DNA from: a virus | Virus record (IMG/VR): IMGVR_UViG_3300025759_000846 | Span: 1 to 21,317 of that record | DNA: 21,317 nt | Reading direction: 5' to 3' (one strand) | Made by a program: the position numbers and the translations under genes | Shown: positions 8,201-16,139 of the stretch, one piece after another | Position numbering within the stretch: the first letter of the stretch is position 1 | Layout: the number at the start of each line of letters is the position of its first letter | The notes under the pieces: model-generated | What the model saw: the letters and a program-made list of their open reading frames with translations, nothing else | What the model was told of the DNA's origin: nothing | Database searches by the model: none

Positions 8201-11200
8201 GCTGTAGCAGGTATGCCCGAAGGCCAGTACAGGCCACGTAGGAAGAAGGGTAAGACCGCGTACGAAGCGTATTTATTGGATCAATACACCCCAGAAGAAC
8301 GTAAGGCTATCGCCAAGGATGATGACCTTGCACTTAAAGCATATGCAGACTTTGAATTCTTACAGAAGCAGGGGTTTGCTTTAGAGACAGACGCGGTGGT
8401 TGGTTTGGACGCTGCACCGCATCCCACTGTCACACAAGCAATACAACAGGGTGATCTGAAAGCCGCGCTTGGTGCACTAGCCAACACAAGCGGTAACGCG
8501 CAGGTGCGAGAGCTAGCCGCTAAGTTTGCCAATGTAGCAGGTGACACAAAACTTGTTGTGGTGAAGAACCTGAAGGCTGAAGACGGACGCCCTGTTGCAG
8601 GATTGTTTGATCCTAAGACAAACACAATCTCGTTAGACGCGGATACTGGTATCAACACGCACACACTAATGCACGAAATGTCCCACGCAGGGATGTCGGC
8701 GGCGTTGGCTGATCCTAAGAACGGGTTTAGTATTCAACTTAAAAATCTGTTCAAAGACTTGGATGGTTTGTTAGGTACAGCATACGGCTCAAAAGACCCT
8801 GATGAATTTTTATCTGAGGCGATGAGCAATCCAGAGTTTCGATCAGAACTAGCAAGTATAAATCCAAAAGGCGAACCCGTTGCCGCGTTGCAACGGTTCT
8901 TCAATATAGCTAACAATTTCCTAAGTCGGTTTGTGCCATTCATTAAAGCTCGCAACATAACCGCCCTACAGGAAGTAGACGCACTTGTGGATGCACTGTT
9001 AGCCCCTGCACCCATGTACCGTTACGCTAATCAGATGGCAATGATGACCACGGCAGACGGTGTTAAAAAATTTACGCGAGACGCAGTTGATGCCACACAA
9101 AAGGCTATAAACAAAGAAAGCCGCGAGCAGTTTCAATACAGTGTGCGTGATTTCTTTACTCAAGGATTTTCAAAGAAGGCCAAAAATCTATTGCTTAGAC
9201 TTACTGGCCTACAAGGTATGGGCGACATCGCAAAAGCGGTTGGTCTTGGTAACATGGGGTATAGACTAGATGAGCTTGTTTCGCAGCAGCGTGGAGAAAT
9301 CCAAACCGCGAACAAACTTATCGAAAGAAAGATCGAACAAATCCTAACCAAGCTAAACAAAGGTACGGATGAGCAGGCACAAAAACGCAAAGAAGCCTTG
9401 GATCGTTTGATCTATGACAACGACTACGGTGCCACGATCTACCAAGTAGACCCAACAAAACCACAGGGTGCATACATCAATAAAGATGGTAGCCCCCGTA
9501 TGGACAACGATGGTAACGACCTGTTGGAAGTATGGAAGAAACAGCGTGCAGATTGGCAAGCCTTGGGGCCAGAGGGGCGTGCAGTATTCAATGAGATGCG
9601 TGCGGTATACAAAGATCAGTACGAGAAGCTAAAAGCGGTTATCCTGAAACAGATCGACGAGTTGGTGCAAAACCCTGACGATGCTAAGAAGCTGAAGCGG
9701 GACATCTTTGCTAAACTATTCGACGCGAGCACCCTAGATGTGTACTTCCCGTTGATGCGCGAAGGTGATTATGTATTACGTTATGAGGTTAAGAACCCTA
9801 AATCCTCACGCGAAGCCACTGTGGTGCAGACGTTTACTACAGATGCAGAACGTCAAGACGCCGCCAAGATGTTCCGAGCGAACAAAGACTATAAGAATGT
9901 AGAGATTGTTGACGAAGTATCAGCAAGAACATTCAGAGGTACAGGAGTAGACCCAAGTTTCGCATACGACACGCTAAGTATTTTGGACAAAAACAAAGTC
10001 CCACGGGATGTGAAAGATCAGATAATCAAGCTGTTTATAAACTCACTACCTGAGACATCATTTGCCAAGTCGTTACAGAAACGTAAAGGTACCCCGGGCT
10101 ACATGCAAGATTCTGTGTATGCTCTTAAGACAAAGGGGTACAGCCTTGCGAGCCAAACAGCCAAGCTAAAATTCGGTGCGCTTTTGCGCCAGTATGAAGC
10201 CGATCTTGATGCATTTCAACAACTTGAAGTCCCGAAAGCAAAAAGTTTGGCAGGTAAAAGCGCGGAACGTCTGACCGCCGCATTTGGTGATGTAAAGGCA
10301 GAATTGAAAGACCGCGCACAGTTTGCACGTAAAGGTGCAGACAACAAAGACATTGAAGCAATCGCACGTAGACTTAACCAAACTGCATTTATCTACACCA
10401 TCGGTTTTAACGCATCATCTGCTTTGGTCAACCTGTCACAAATCCCGTTGTTCGTTGCACCGTTTTTGGGTGGAAAATATGGATACGTAAAAACGTACGC
10501 CGCGATCAAGTCTGCATACGGTAACACACTACTAGGTGGTAAACGTGGCGGCGGAACAAACGCGATCTTGGACTTCTACGATATATCCGACAAGGGCATA
10601 TTCACCCTGAAGAAAGGGTTAAAACTACCTGAAGGTAAAGAAGCTGAACTGAAGCGCATGGAAGCCTTGGTGCAAACTGCATCGCAGCGTGGCCTGCTAG
10701 GTCAAGGGTTCCTTGCAGAAGCCATGGGGCTAAATGAAACAAGCCGTATCAAAAAAGGTAGCAAGTTTGGTAACGCACTAGATAACGCCTCTGTGTTATC
10801 TGCGTGGCTGTTTAACCATGCAGAACAGTTGAACCGTCAAGTAACCTTGATGGCATCATTTAACCTAGCGTTAGACAGCATAACAAATGGCAAAGTAGAT
10901 AAAGCAAGCGAAGCACAGATCGAAGAAGCGGTGCAGCAAGCTATCTATGATACACAGCAAACAAACGGGGGTACGTTCCTAGAGACTGCGCCTAGTATTG
11001 CACGGCAGGGCATCGGGCGCGTGGCGTTCATGTATAAAAACTACGGCCTGCAGATGTACTACACCATGCTGAAGACCGCTAAGATTGCATTGGACAGCGA
11101 CAGGGGAAAACTAGATTTATTTGGTGAGAAAGGATCACCCGAACGTAAGGCCGCAGTAAAACAACTTATCGGTATGCATGGGACTGCCTTGTTCTTTGCG

Positions 11201-11995
11201 GGTGTTCAAGGCATACCACTGTACGGCGCGGTAAAACTTTTTGCTAACTTGTTCCTTTTGGATGACGAGGAAGAAGATTTTGATACACTTGTGCGCCAGT
11301 ATTTCGGTGAGGGTTGGTACAAAGGTGCAGTGACTGAGATGGCAGGCATTGATGTTGCAAGTCGTATGGCACTTACTGGTCTTCTTATTCAAGAGAACCG
11401 TTATAACAACAACCCATCCCTAGAAGAAACATTGGGCTTCTACGCAGGTGGGCCTGCACTAAGCGTAGCTAACCGCTTGATCCGTGGGGGCAACGACCTG
11501 TTGTCAGGTGAAACGCAACGAGGCATCGAAGGTATCTTGCCTGCGGGTATTGCTAACGCATACAGATCATCGTTTGGTAGATACGCACAACAAGGCGGTG
11601 CATTCACTAGACGTAACGACCCCATCTATGACGATGTTACCAATGGCGAACTACTTATGTGGGGACTTGGGTTCCCTCCAAGCGAATACACATTCCGTCA
11701 GGAACAAAACTCTATCACCAAGCGTATAGACATAAACGTGAACAAAAGACGTTCGCTGCTCAACAAAAAGTATTATGTCGCTATGCGCATGGGTGACTAC
11801 GATGAGATGATGAATGTCTATGATGATATGATAGAGTTCAACAAGCGGCACCCAGAAGCTGCCATTACTCCCGAGTCCATAGAGCGTTCTATGAAACGTC
11901 ACGCCGAAACTACAGAGAATATGCACTACGGTGCGTCATTCAGCACAACGTACGGTGCAGCAATCCAAGAGATACGGGACGCCTTCAAGCAATAA
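5255..11995 (+). CDS. Giant polyvalent-type virion protein with zincin-like metallopeptidase and PLxRFG/LPD38-like C-terminus
   Basis: 2246 aa. The N-terminus (1-38) resembles the short 'ExxDxxGNKxxVEGPSGAT' lead seen on phage internal virion proteins. Residues 75-290 are Gly/Ala-rich amphipathic helices that could contact membranes. Residues 300-800 form a charged, low-complexity linker. Residues about 1070-1215 hold HEMSH (H1140, E1141, H1144), the HExxH zinc motif, with an acidic DEFLSE segment (1183-1188) that may supply a third ligand. The C-terminus (about 1330-2246) is helical, with hydrophobic stretches near 1710-1735 and 1970-2000 and a GRVAFMYKNYGLQMYY segment near 1921. It resembles the LPD38/PLxRFG region of phage polyvalent proteins, which are thought to enter the host with the DNA. 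This is probably the ejected protein that acts first in the cell; the peptidase substrate is unknown. The start is preceded only by a weak TAAGG. Confidence 0.85.
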   Translation: MALYELTDQSGNKVRVEGPSGATKEQIVELYNRTMAEREREPERRMVSGLQRYYDTQRDIAGQIARSRRPTFGDYLGEVPKGLIGGAAGLVETGALGLAALLPEDAENVVRDGIKKAGQAVQDYVPPDFNLEDSIPRKVSEAGGSFAGIVGASLINPAAGATLAVSAGAGEASERARAAGATQEERNLAALQGILPGALELIPAGRLVKGIKQVYRGEANPVELVKNRILRASREGGIEAAQETASSIAQNMIEQGYNPLQGTFEGSGESAGIGFTVGALAQALLDLATPRSRGGASDVETAAQGELFPDEDLGQAPERAPIDFAALEVGTQRELFPDADLGQAPERTDERQLNLFTPESQQDAVFRQRARKADEERARLMQRPISEFETEGDPFFERTKAERDEALSGLAALQKARAQQPEQRTMMPQLEATREEMFDEQAREREIARASERNDLEAFERAVTEPDLFPRDLEKARRDPRGRSLQNIPAPEQRPITEQQPAPTEPNLLDLIAQDEQRETTETRDRQLRAESAAETAQGKLDADRAAQTEATRTKILQDTVANAGEVRRPEALRKLYENALTEAGLTNTTATPQEMESLRRASNVIRAKDPAAEAAVIQEQRKDPKQIELEAMVAPKSVKPLGTPEGAADARPIDTATSGASVPLVEPSSAIRSAEAFASATDTTTPDDGRVGRSVLRTGTATVPEGTQPAALKDRSNVKIDKQAARKPTKVQAEPKRVTQKEEADTEPGVRKVKVTPKFPEKQTLTKVSKDLKRRGAAGTSVRGTRKVQAKEDTTRAELRKRWDETAPAVVKQDTKTTDTLVRGDVLSNSDNKKILDFLEGKVTTRDKIGLAAKRYLSMHPNPEEGLFVALFDMVNRTPKFSGREKGMTDAQAELRKGTSDVQGARAVYWAMNNLSPQTQKWMDETKVEIQKQLDAVTGLDYSTRTESPLTTRQRIENAARAIKEREAVTVKAGVTVQTSEAVAGMPEGQYRPRRKKGKTAYEAYLLDQYTPEERKAIAKDDDLALKAYADFEFLQKQGFALETDAVVGLDAAPHPTVTQAIQQGDLKAALGALANTSGNAQVRELAAKFANVAGDTKLVVVKNLKAEDGRPVAGLFDPKTNTISLDADTGINTHTLMHEMSHAGMSAALADPKNGFSIQLKNLFKDLDGLLGTAYGSKDPDEFLSEAMSNPEFRSELASINPKGEPVAALQRFFNIANNFLSRFVPFIKARNITALQEVDALVDALLAPAPMYRYANQMAMMTTADGVKKFTRDAVDATQKAINKESREQFQYSVRDFFTQGFSKKAKNLLLRLTGLQGMGDIAKAVGLGNMGYRLDELVSQQRGEIQTANKLIERKIEQILTKLNKGTDEQAQKRKEALDRLIYDNDYGATIYQVDPTKPQGAYINKDGSPRMDNDGNDLLEVWKKQRADWQALGPEGRAVFNEMRAVYKDQYEKLKAVILKQIDELVQNPDDAKKLKRDIFAKLFDASTLDVYFPLMREGDYVLRYEVKNPKSSREATVVQTFTTDAERQDAAKMFRANKDYKNVEIVDEVSARTFRGTGVDPSFAYDTLSILDKNKVPRDVKDQIIKLFINSLPETSFAKSLQKRKGTPGYMQDSVYALKTKGYSLASQTAKLKFGALLRQYEADLDAFQQLEVPKAKSLAGKSAERLTAAFGDVKAELKDRAQFARKGADNKDIEAIARRLNQTAFIYTIGFNASSALVNLSQIPLFVAPFLGGKYGYVKTYAAIKSAYGNTLLGGKRGGGTNAILDFYDISDKGIFTLKKGLKLPEGKEAELKRMEALVQTASQRGLLGQGFLAEAMGLNETSRIKKGSKFGNALDNASVLSAWLFNHAEQLNRQVTLMASFNLALDSITNGKVDKASEAQIEEAVQQAIYDTQQTNGGTFLETAPSIARQGIGRVAFMYKNYGLQMYYTMLKTAKIALDSDRGKLDLFGEKGSPERKAAVKQLIGMHGTALFFAGVQGIPLYGAVKLFANLFLLDDEEEDFDTLVRQYFGEGWYKGAVTEMAGIDVASRMALTGLLIQENRYNNNPSLEETLGFYAGGPALSVANRLIRGGNDLLSGETQRGIEGILPAGIANAYRSSFGRYAQQGGAFTRRNDPIYDDVTNGELLMWGLGFPPSEYTFRQEQNSITKRIDINVNKRRSLLNKKYYVAMRMGDYDEMMNVYDDMIEFNKRHPEAAITPESIERSMKRHAETTENMHYGASFSTTYGAAIQEIRDAFKQ
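6170..6295. repeat. Direct repeat coding ELFPDxDLGQAPER
   Basis: Residues 306-319 (6170-6211) and 334-347 (6254-6295) of the giant protein are the same 14-mer apart from one residue (E or A after the second D). The DNA copies have diverged by several synonymous changes, so this is an old duplication kept at protein level. Each copy carries a Q-x-E-L-F core. Confidence 0.8.
7203..7394 (+). CDS. Nested small gene in alternative frame inside the giant gene
   Basis: A 63-codon frame lies wholly inside the giant gene, in the +1 frame relative to it. AAGGAG at 7191-7196 sits six bases before its ATG, a better ribosome binding site than the giant's own. The product is compact and amphipathic: a helical N-terminus (LTQQQVELAFRLLNQAV), a Pro-rich turn, then LTTDEWDALCFALEQLLYQK and a C-terminal SPLH. 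I recognise the 'EWxxL...LL..K..SPLH' ending from small uncharacterised proteins of marine phages. The giant's own product here (about residues 650-713) is low-complexity Ser/Thr/Ala-rich linker that can tolerate overprinting. Function is unknown. Alternatively this is a chance frame, but the ribosome binding site and protein-like composition argue against that. Confidence 0.65.
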   Translation: MLDQLTQQQVELAFRLLNQAVQSDPPKPLQVPPTLRHLTTDEWDALCFALEQLLYQKGRSPLH

Positions 11996-11999
11996 AAGA

Positions 12000-12018
12000 C
12001 CCCCGCACGTGGCGGGGG
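12000..12018 (-). terminator. Intrinsic terminator at the convergent junction
   Basis: CCCCCGC (12000-12006) pairs with GCGGGGG (12012-12018) around a five-base loop, giving a very GC-rich 7-bp stem. On the minus strand it is followed by TCTTTTATT, a good U-tract, so it should end the replication operon transcript. On the plus strand the hairpin starts five bases after the giant's stop but is followed by CAGTGTGAGG, without a U-tract, so it would be weaker in that direction. Confidence 0.8.
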
Positions 12019-12065
12019 CAGTGTGAGGAGAACGACAAGGTATCGAGCTTGTCACCTAAGATGTA

Positions 12066-12293
12066 TCACACTGTCCTCCACATGCGAACCCCAAACATAC
12101 CGTTTTCTATACGAACGCGGGTTTCAATCTGCCAATTTTTGCGTTGCGCTATATCAATAAGCTGCTTTCGGGCTTTCACATTGTTGATGCAAGGTATGAA
12201 AACAGAAGCACCAACCACCATTTTATCCCAGTCTACGATAATCTTTATTCGGTCTGGCGCAATATCATCAAACTTCAGTGGCTTCTGGTACAC
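12066..12293 (-). CDS. Conserved 75-aa phage protein at end of replication operon
   Basis: A 75-aa protein that starts with GTG inside the 3' end of the primase-helicase gene (26-bp overlap, different frame) and has AGGG eight bases upstream. Its sequence is well ordered: VDWDKMVVGASVFIPCINN, an ARKQLIDIAQ helix, then strands ending GVRMWRTV. The shape (short beta strands around a helix, with a 'G.R.WR' end) is one I have met among small unannotated proteins of marine phages, always without known function. The tight overlap with the primase-helicase suggests translational coupling and perhaps a role beside replication, which is inference. An internal ATG at codon 25 is the alternative start, but it would remove conserved-looking sequence. 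Confidence 0.7.
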   Translation of the reverse strand: MYQKPLKFDDIAPDRIKIIVDWDKMVVGASVFIPCINNVKARKQLIDIAQRKNWQIETRVRIENGMFGVRMWRTV

Positions 12294-15081
12294 CGCTAAA
12301 CCCTGTTAACTTTACAGATAGAACCCAGACAGGTGGTAGATTAAGGTTCGTGCCCTTACTCAAACGCATCTTCACAGATTTAGCCCCCATGTCTTTCATC
12401 ATACCTTCTTTGGTACTCACGTAGTCTATCTTTTGTTCGCCAAGCCATGTTTTGAATGGTTTGGTTACAATGTACAGCATGTTTGTGTCTGTCTCATACC
12501 GTGCGACAAACTTGTTTCGTGGGTCTTGTTCTGGAATAACCATGGGTGTGATACCATCAGCATTCTGCGCTCTTTCAGTGCTTTTGATCTTAAGGATGCT
12601 ACCCCAATGCTCTGTGATGAACTCGGTGATCAAAGTTTCAACAGACGCTGCGCTATCATCAACAAACGCTTTGACACGTGTTAATATGTTAACCACCCAC
12701 TTGAACAGTTTCTTCATGTCGTAGTCTATAATCCCTGCACGTTTAGCAGCCAATGCGCCTGCCAGTATTGCGGAGCAGCCCCCAGACCAGAAACGGTTCT
12801 TCTGGTTCAACCCTGCAGCCTTGTCCAGTTGCGCTTTTATCTTTTCGTAGTCTGCTTTTATCGTGTTCTTGTTCTCTATCACATACTGCACAAACTCTGG
12901 TCCGTAATGTCCGTAGTTTAGTTGTATATCCGTAAACAACTTAGCAGATACAAGAGGGTCAACCTCTACCAGTGGTATCTCGTCCACGCGTAACTCTAAC
13001 AAACGCTGCATCTCTGCTCGCGTGTCGCCCTTCGCCATAGCCATCTGTGCGTACATACTTACGTTACCTGACGACAGCGCTATCAACCGCCATGGCCTAC
13101 CCCTAACACGTTCGTAGTTCCCGCCACCTGCCATACGGTTTTTCTGCGTCCCTTCCGATAACTGATACGCATAATCCGATGCTTGTCTGCCGTGAATGTT
13201 TGTCATCTCGTCGGTGTTCAGTCCAAGATTGTGCATGACCTCTGCGCGGTTCATACGTGAATTTGGTGTATCGCCCTTCGTCCCTGTAAGACCACGCGGC
13301 TCACCCCATATCGCGGTGCCAGTGTACATCGCCGTAGTCTTACCACCGCCTGTCTCACCAAACAAATGAACGCCCAAGCTATACAAACCTGTCAGTGGCA
13401 TAAGAATAGTGCCGAACCCTGCGCATACTGTGAACTGCTGTAGCTCCATACCGTCTTGGTTGTAAAAGTCTAGTATTTCTTTGTGACGTTCCCTCGTTCC
13501 CTTGGGTCTAAACAAACTAATCAACCCTGCGGTCTTACTGGATGGTGGGTTATACTCTATACCGTTGGCGGTAATCAGTTGGTCACCCAAAACAAACGCC
13601 TCCATATTCTCGTCATCAGTCCACCCAAACTGTTGGTGCGCTTCACTGGCGGTGGTTGTCTGTTGTAGCTCGTTTATCCATGCTGTTGTATACGTCATCA
13701 GCTTATCTATATCCTTACCAAAAGTTGTTATGCCCTTCATGGACATATGTTTGCGGAACTCTTCGCGTGAGGTGATAGCGGCTAGTGGAACTACGAACTC
13801 TCGAACCCCATCTCTTGGCAAATGTAACGCAAACGCTACGACTTCGCCAAGCTCCACATCGTGCAGCCTGCGTGTAACGTAAAAGTCGTTGTGGTATATA
13901 CAAACTTCTTCGGGGTCACCGTCTTCGTTGGTGCTGCGTAGGTACACACCCCCGTTCTGCCCCCTAAAGTATGGTCGTGGCAGTGCGGGTATGGTGATAC
14001 GTTTTACGCTGTCCCCATCCATTTCCTCCACCACATTGTCTTCCTCTGTGGCTTCTTTGACTTCTTTTGTCAGCACGGCAGGCGTTGTAATCTTGCCCTT
14101 GTTTGGGCACCCCTCGCAGCCCTCTGGGTTCAATCGTTCTATCGTACTACAGAATTGTGGACCACCTGTGTCGTGCATCTTCTTCAAGGTGCTCTGCACG
14201 TTATAATCTTCGTGCCTGTGCGACATGATATGGGCTGCTTCTGCGCCATCTTCACACACGTTAGCTATAGACAACCCTGCTCGCCATAGATCGTGCGATA
14301 TATCTTCTTGGTGCTTTATTATGTGTTTGATCTGATTGCACCCTGTGCCACTCTTGGTCTTCAGTAGTAGGCGTCTGAAGCTACCCGTATAGTTTTTATA
14401 CATTGCGCTTTTAAATGCGCTGATCGCAGATGGCTCGCGTTTCTGGGGTACTGGTATCGGATCACCCCCAAGCAAAGTAGCAAAGCTGTCAAAATCTACG
14501 GTGTTGAAATCCTCCACACCATAAAAATCTACAGGCAACGGCTGCTCATACTTGTGGTTGTTCGTGCTCGGTACACGTAAGATACTAGCGGCATCAGATG
14601 TACGTGACGGGTCAGCCGCAAATCCTTGTTCGTCACATAATCTCTTTAGACGTTCAGCTACAGGCCACCAATCTTCACGACATACAGGCTCGGACAATAT
14701 CCAGTATACGTGCACACCACGTCCTGAGTTAATCAGTGTAGGTGTTGGCAGGCTGTTATTCTCACAAAAGTTACGCAGTTCATCAATCGCAACTTCTTGG
14801 GACGGAAATTCTTTATCTGGGCCGCAGTCTAGGTCCAAGAATAGAGACTTCATCCATTGCATATTATTCGCGGTCCGCGAACTTGCGTCAAAGAACGTAC
14901 CCAGTGCAAAGAAGGCGTTCCACCCATTAGCGTCTAGGTCACGCGCTGCCTGCAATACTTCGTCAATAGAGGAGTAAAACGATTGATTTATACGTTCATT
15001 TGGTTTTACACCCTTGTTGGCCCATACGCAGTATTCTCCCTCATGCGCTAGGACCAATTCTAAAAATCGTTTTGTTTTCAT
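12268..15081 (-). CDS. Primase-helicase: AEP-type primase fused to DUF927-like ATPase
   Basis: 937 aa, counted from the ATG. The N-terminal third is an archaeo-eukaryotic primase (prim-pol) domain: FLDLD with metal-binding D83 and D85, SGRGVHVYW with H124 (119-127), and DAASILRVP with D163 and R169. A linker follows with C311, C322 and C325, which may bind zinc or iron-sulfur. The C-terminal half is a P-loop ATPase like DUF927: Walker A GETGGGKTT (575-583) and Walker B-like LNTDE (D624, E625). It probably makes primers and unwinds DNA at the fork, replacing the TOPRIM-DnaB type primase-helicase of T7. A GTG at 15090 would add three residues, but the ATG at 15081 has GAGTGG five bases upstream and is preferred. 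It follows the SSB gene, separated by a hairpin. Confidence 0.9.
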   Translation of the reverse strand: MKTKRFLELVLAHEGEYCVWANKGVKPNERINQSFYSSIDEVLQAARDLDANGWNAFFALGTFFDASSRTANNMQWMKSLFLDLDCGPDKEFPSQEVAIDELRNFCENNSLPTPTLINSGRGVHVYWILSEPVCREDWWPVAERLKRLCDEQGFAADPSRTSDAASILRVPSTNNHKYEQPLPVDFYGVEDFNTVDFDSFATLLGGDPIPVPQKREPSAISAFKSAMYKNYTGSFRRLLLKTKSGTGCNQIKHIIKHQEDISHDLWRAGLSIANVCEDGAEAAHIMSHRHEDYNVQSTLKKMHDTGGPQFCSTIERLNPEGCEGCPNKGKITTPAVLTKEVKEATEEDNVVEEMDGDSVKRITIPALPRPYFRGQNGGVYLRSTNEDGDPEEVCIYHNDFYVTRRLHDVELGEVVAFALHLPRDGVREFVVPLAAITSREEFRKHMSMKGITTFGKDIDKLMTYTTAWINELQQTTTASEAHQQFGWTDDENMEAFVLGDQLITANGIEYNPPSSKTAGLISLFRPKGTRERHKEILDFYNQDGMELQQFTVCAGFGTILMPLTGLYSLGVHLFGETGGGKTTAMYTGTAIWGEPRGLTGTKGDTPNSRMNRAEVMHNLGLNTDEMTNIHGRQASDYAYQLSEGTQKNRMAGGGNYERVRGRPWRLIALSSGNVSMYAQMAMAKGDTRAEMQRLLELRVDEIPLVEVDPLVSAKLFTDIQLNYGHYGPEFVQYVIENKNTIKADYEKIKAQLDKAAGLNQKNRFWSGGCSAILAGALAAKRAGIIDYDMKKLFKWVVNILTRVKAFVDDSAASVETLITEFITEHWGSILKIKSTERAQNADGITPMVIPEQDPRNKFVARYETDTNMLYIVTKPFKTWLGEQKIDYVSTKEGMMKDMGAKSVKMRLSKGTNLNLPPVWVLSVKLTGFSGVPEATEV

Positions 15082-15106
15082 TACTACCACTCATACCATA
15101 AGAGTA

Positions 15107-15142
15107 ACCACGGCTACCTAAGTAACCGTGGTGTTTTGTTTT
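15107..15142 (+). terminator. Hairpin with plus-strand U-tract between SSB and primase genes
   Basis: ACCACGG (15107-15113) pairs with CCGTGGT (15126-15132). After one mismatch, TAC/GTA can add three pairs around a CTAA loop. The plus strand continues GTTTTGTTTT (15133-15142), which is terminator-like, yet both flanking genes lie on the minus strand. It may stop antisense transcription. As a minus-strand RNA hairpin it could instead act between the SSB stop and the primase start, for example as a processing or stability element. Confidence 0.5.
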
Positions 15143-15869
15143 AATCCTCGTCGTCAAATAGATCGTCCACGATGTCGCTTAGATCACCACTTGTCTTAGA
15201 GTTTACCGCTGCTTTTTTAGCAGTCTTCTTAACTGGTTCCGCGTCAAACCCATCATCGTCTTCATCAACTGCTGTAGCAGGTTTCATTTCCAAGACGTTG
15301 TTTGTCTTAGGTTTGTCTTTGAATGGGTTTGGGTCTTCTGCCACAAAACCACCATCCACGGTGCCGAATGGATTAGCACGTTCCATTGGAACATACTTGA
15401 TAACCTGCACGGCGTTCAGACGTAGCGACACGCTTTGGCTTCCCCCAAAGTCATATGGTACCAACTTCACAGCAACATTGACTGTGCTGCCAGTAGTCAA
15501 CTGAAAGTTATCAGGTAATGTGTTACCCTGAGAATCATACTGTGCAGGCTTGTTGGTAGTCTGACCGTTATACGAACCCTTCAATGTGGCTTTGTGCGTA
15601 TACATGCCATTATCATCTTTGACGAACGGGTTGGCAAGTTTCTCTGCCCACTTGTCTTCACGGTTTGCTTGATACGCCGCGCTCATAGCTTTGAACAACG
15701 CCTTTGCTGTGGGTTGATCCATACGAAACTGAATAGAAAATTCAGCATTCGTATCACGTGGGCCGCAGGGCATACTGCGATTAGCCTTCTTGTCGAAAGC
15801 ATAAGTTTGGTCAATCTTAGGCCACAAGGCTTCGATATTTTCAATGATGTAAGTGTCAGCCAATGTCAT
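15141..15869 (-). CDS. Single-stranded DNA-binding protein (gp2.5/Enc34-like)
   Basis: 242 aa. The first 180 or so residues are beta-rich with aromatic and basic residues and look like the OB-fold single-stranded DNA-binding proteins of phages (Enc34/DUF2815 type). The rest is a flexible charged tail ending DIVDDLFDDED. An acidic C-terminal tail is the hallmark of SSB and T7 gp2.5 and recruits polymerase and helicase. The protein would coat exposed single strands at the fork and aid recombination. AGGAG lies one or two bases before the ATG, which is unusually close, but no better start is visible. It sits between the HTH gene and the primase-helicase, as expected for a replication module. Confidence 0.8.
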   Translation of the reverse strand: MTLADTYIIENIEALWPKIDQTYAFDKKANRSMPCGPRDTNAEFSIQFRMDQPTAKALFKAMSAAYQANREDKWAEKLANPFVKDDNGMYTHKATLKGSYNGQTTNKPAQYDSQGNTLPDNFQLTTGSTVNVAVKLVPYDFGGSQSVSLRLNAVQVIKYVPMERANPFGTVDGGFVAEDPNPFKDKPKTNNVLEMKPATAVDEDDDGFDAEPVKKTAKKAAVNSKTSGDLSDIVDDLFDDED

Positions 15870-15881
15870 TCTCCTTTTTGT

Positions 15882-16139
15882 TTATACGTCTACATCAGCG
15901 TCGAAATCAAATTCTAGCTGTTCTTCTGGTGGCTCATTGCGGATTTCTGACTGTTCCGCTTCTTTGACTGTATTTGTTAACGCTTCAGTCACGGCGTTCC
16001 TGTTAAAACGGTAGGTATTACCGATCTTAATGTACGTGGTTTTAGGGATATGCCCCTGCCGTACCCACGCACGGATGGTAGAGATTGACACCGCAAAGTG
16101 CTTTGCCAAATCCTCTATTGGTACAAATGGTTCTGCCAT
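15882..16139 (-). CDS. Excisionase/MerR-like helix-turn-helix protein
   Basis: 85 aa. Residues 5-55 form a winged helix-turn-helix of the excisionase/MerR (HTH_17) type: VPIEDLAKHFAVSISTIRAW (6-25) is the HTH, followed by VRQGHIPKT and a wing with KIGNTYRFNRNAV. The C-terminal 30 residues are acidic (EEQLEFDFDADVDV) and probably disordered. Such proteins bind DNA as small regulators or architectural factors. With no integrase in view, a role in controlling operon transcription or origin architecture is as likely as excision. Its ATG shares a base with the upstream stop (TAATG), with AAGGA about eight bases before it, so it is translated together with the 133-aa protein. Confidence 0.85.
   Translation of the reverse strand: MAEPFVPIEDLAKHFAVSISTIRAWVRQGHIPKTTYIKIGNTYRFNRNAVTEALTNTVKEAEQSEIRNEPPEEQLEFDFDADVDV

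Noticed and set aside
12004-12013. A CACGTG core in the terminator hairpin, considered as a second parS site.
   Set aside because: Only the central six bases match; the flanks are GC-rich stem sequence, not TGTTT/AAACA.
12049-12309. An 86-codon plus-strand frame beyond the convergent junction.
   Set aside because: It is antisense to the conserved 75-aa gene and the product has no protein-like pattern.
15882-16139. The HTH protein taken as a true excisionase proving a temperate phage.
   Set aside because: The fold is shared by many regulators and no integrase or attachment site is visible in the window.
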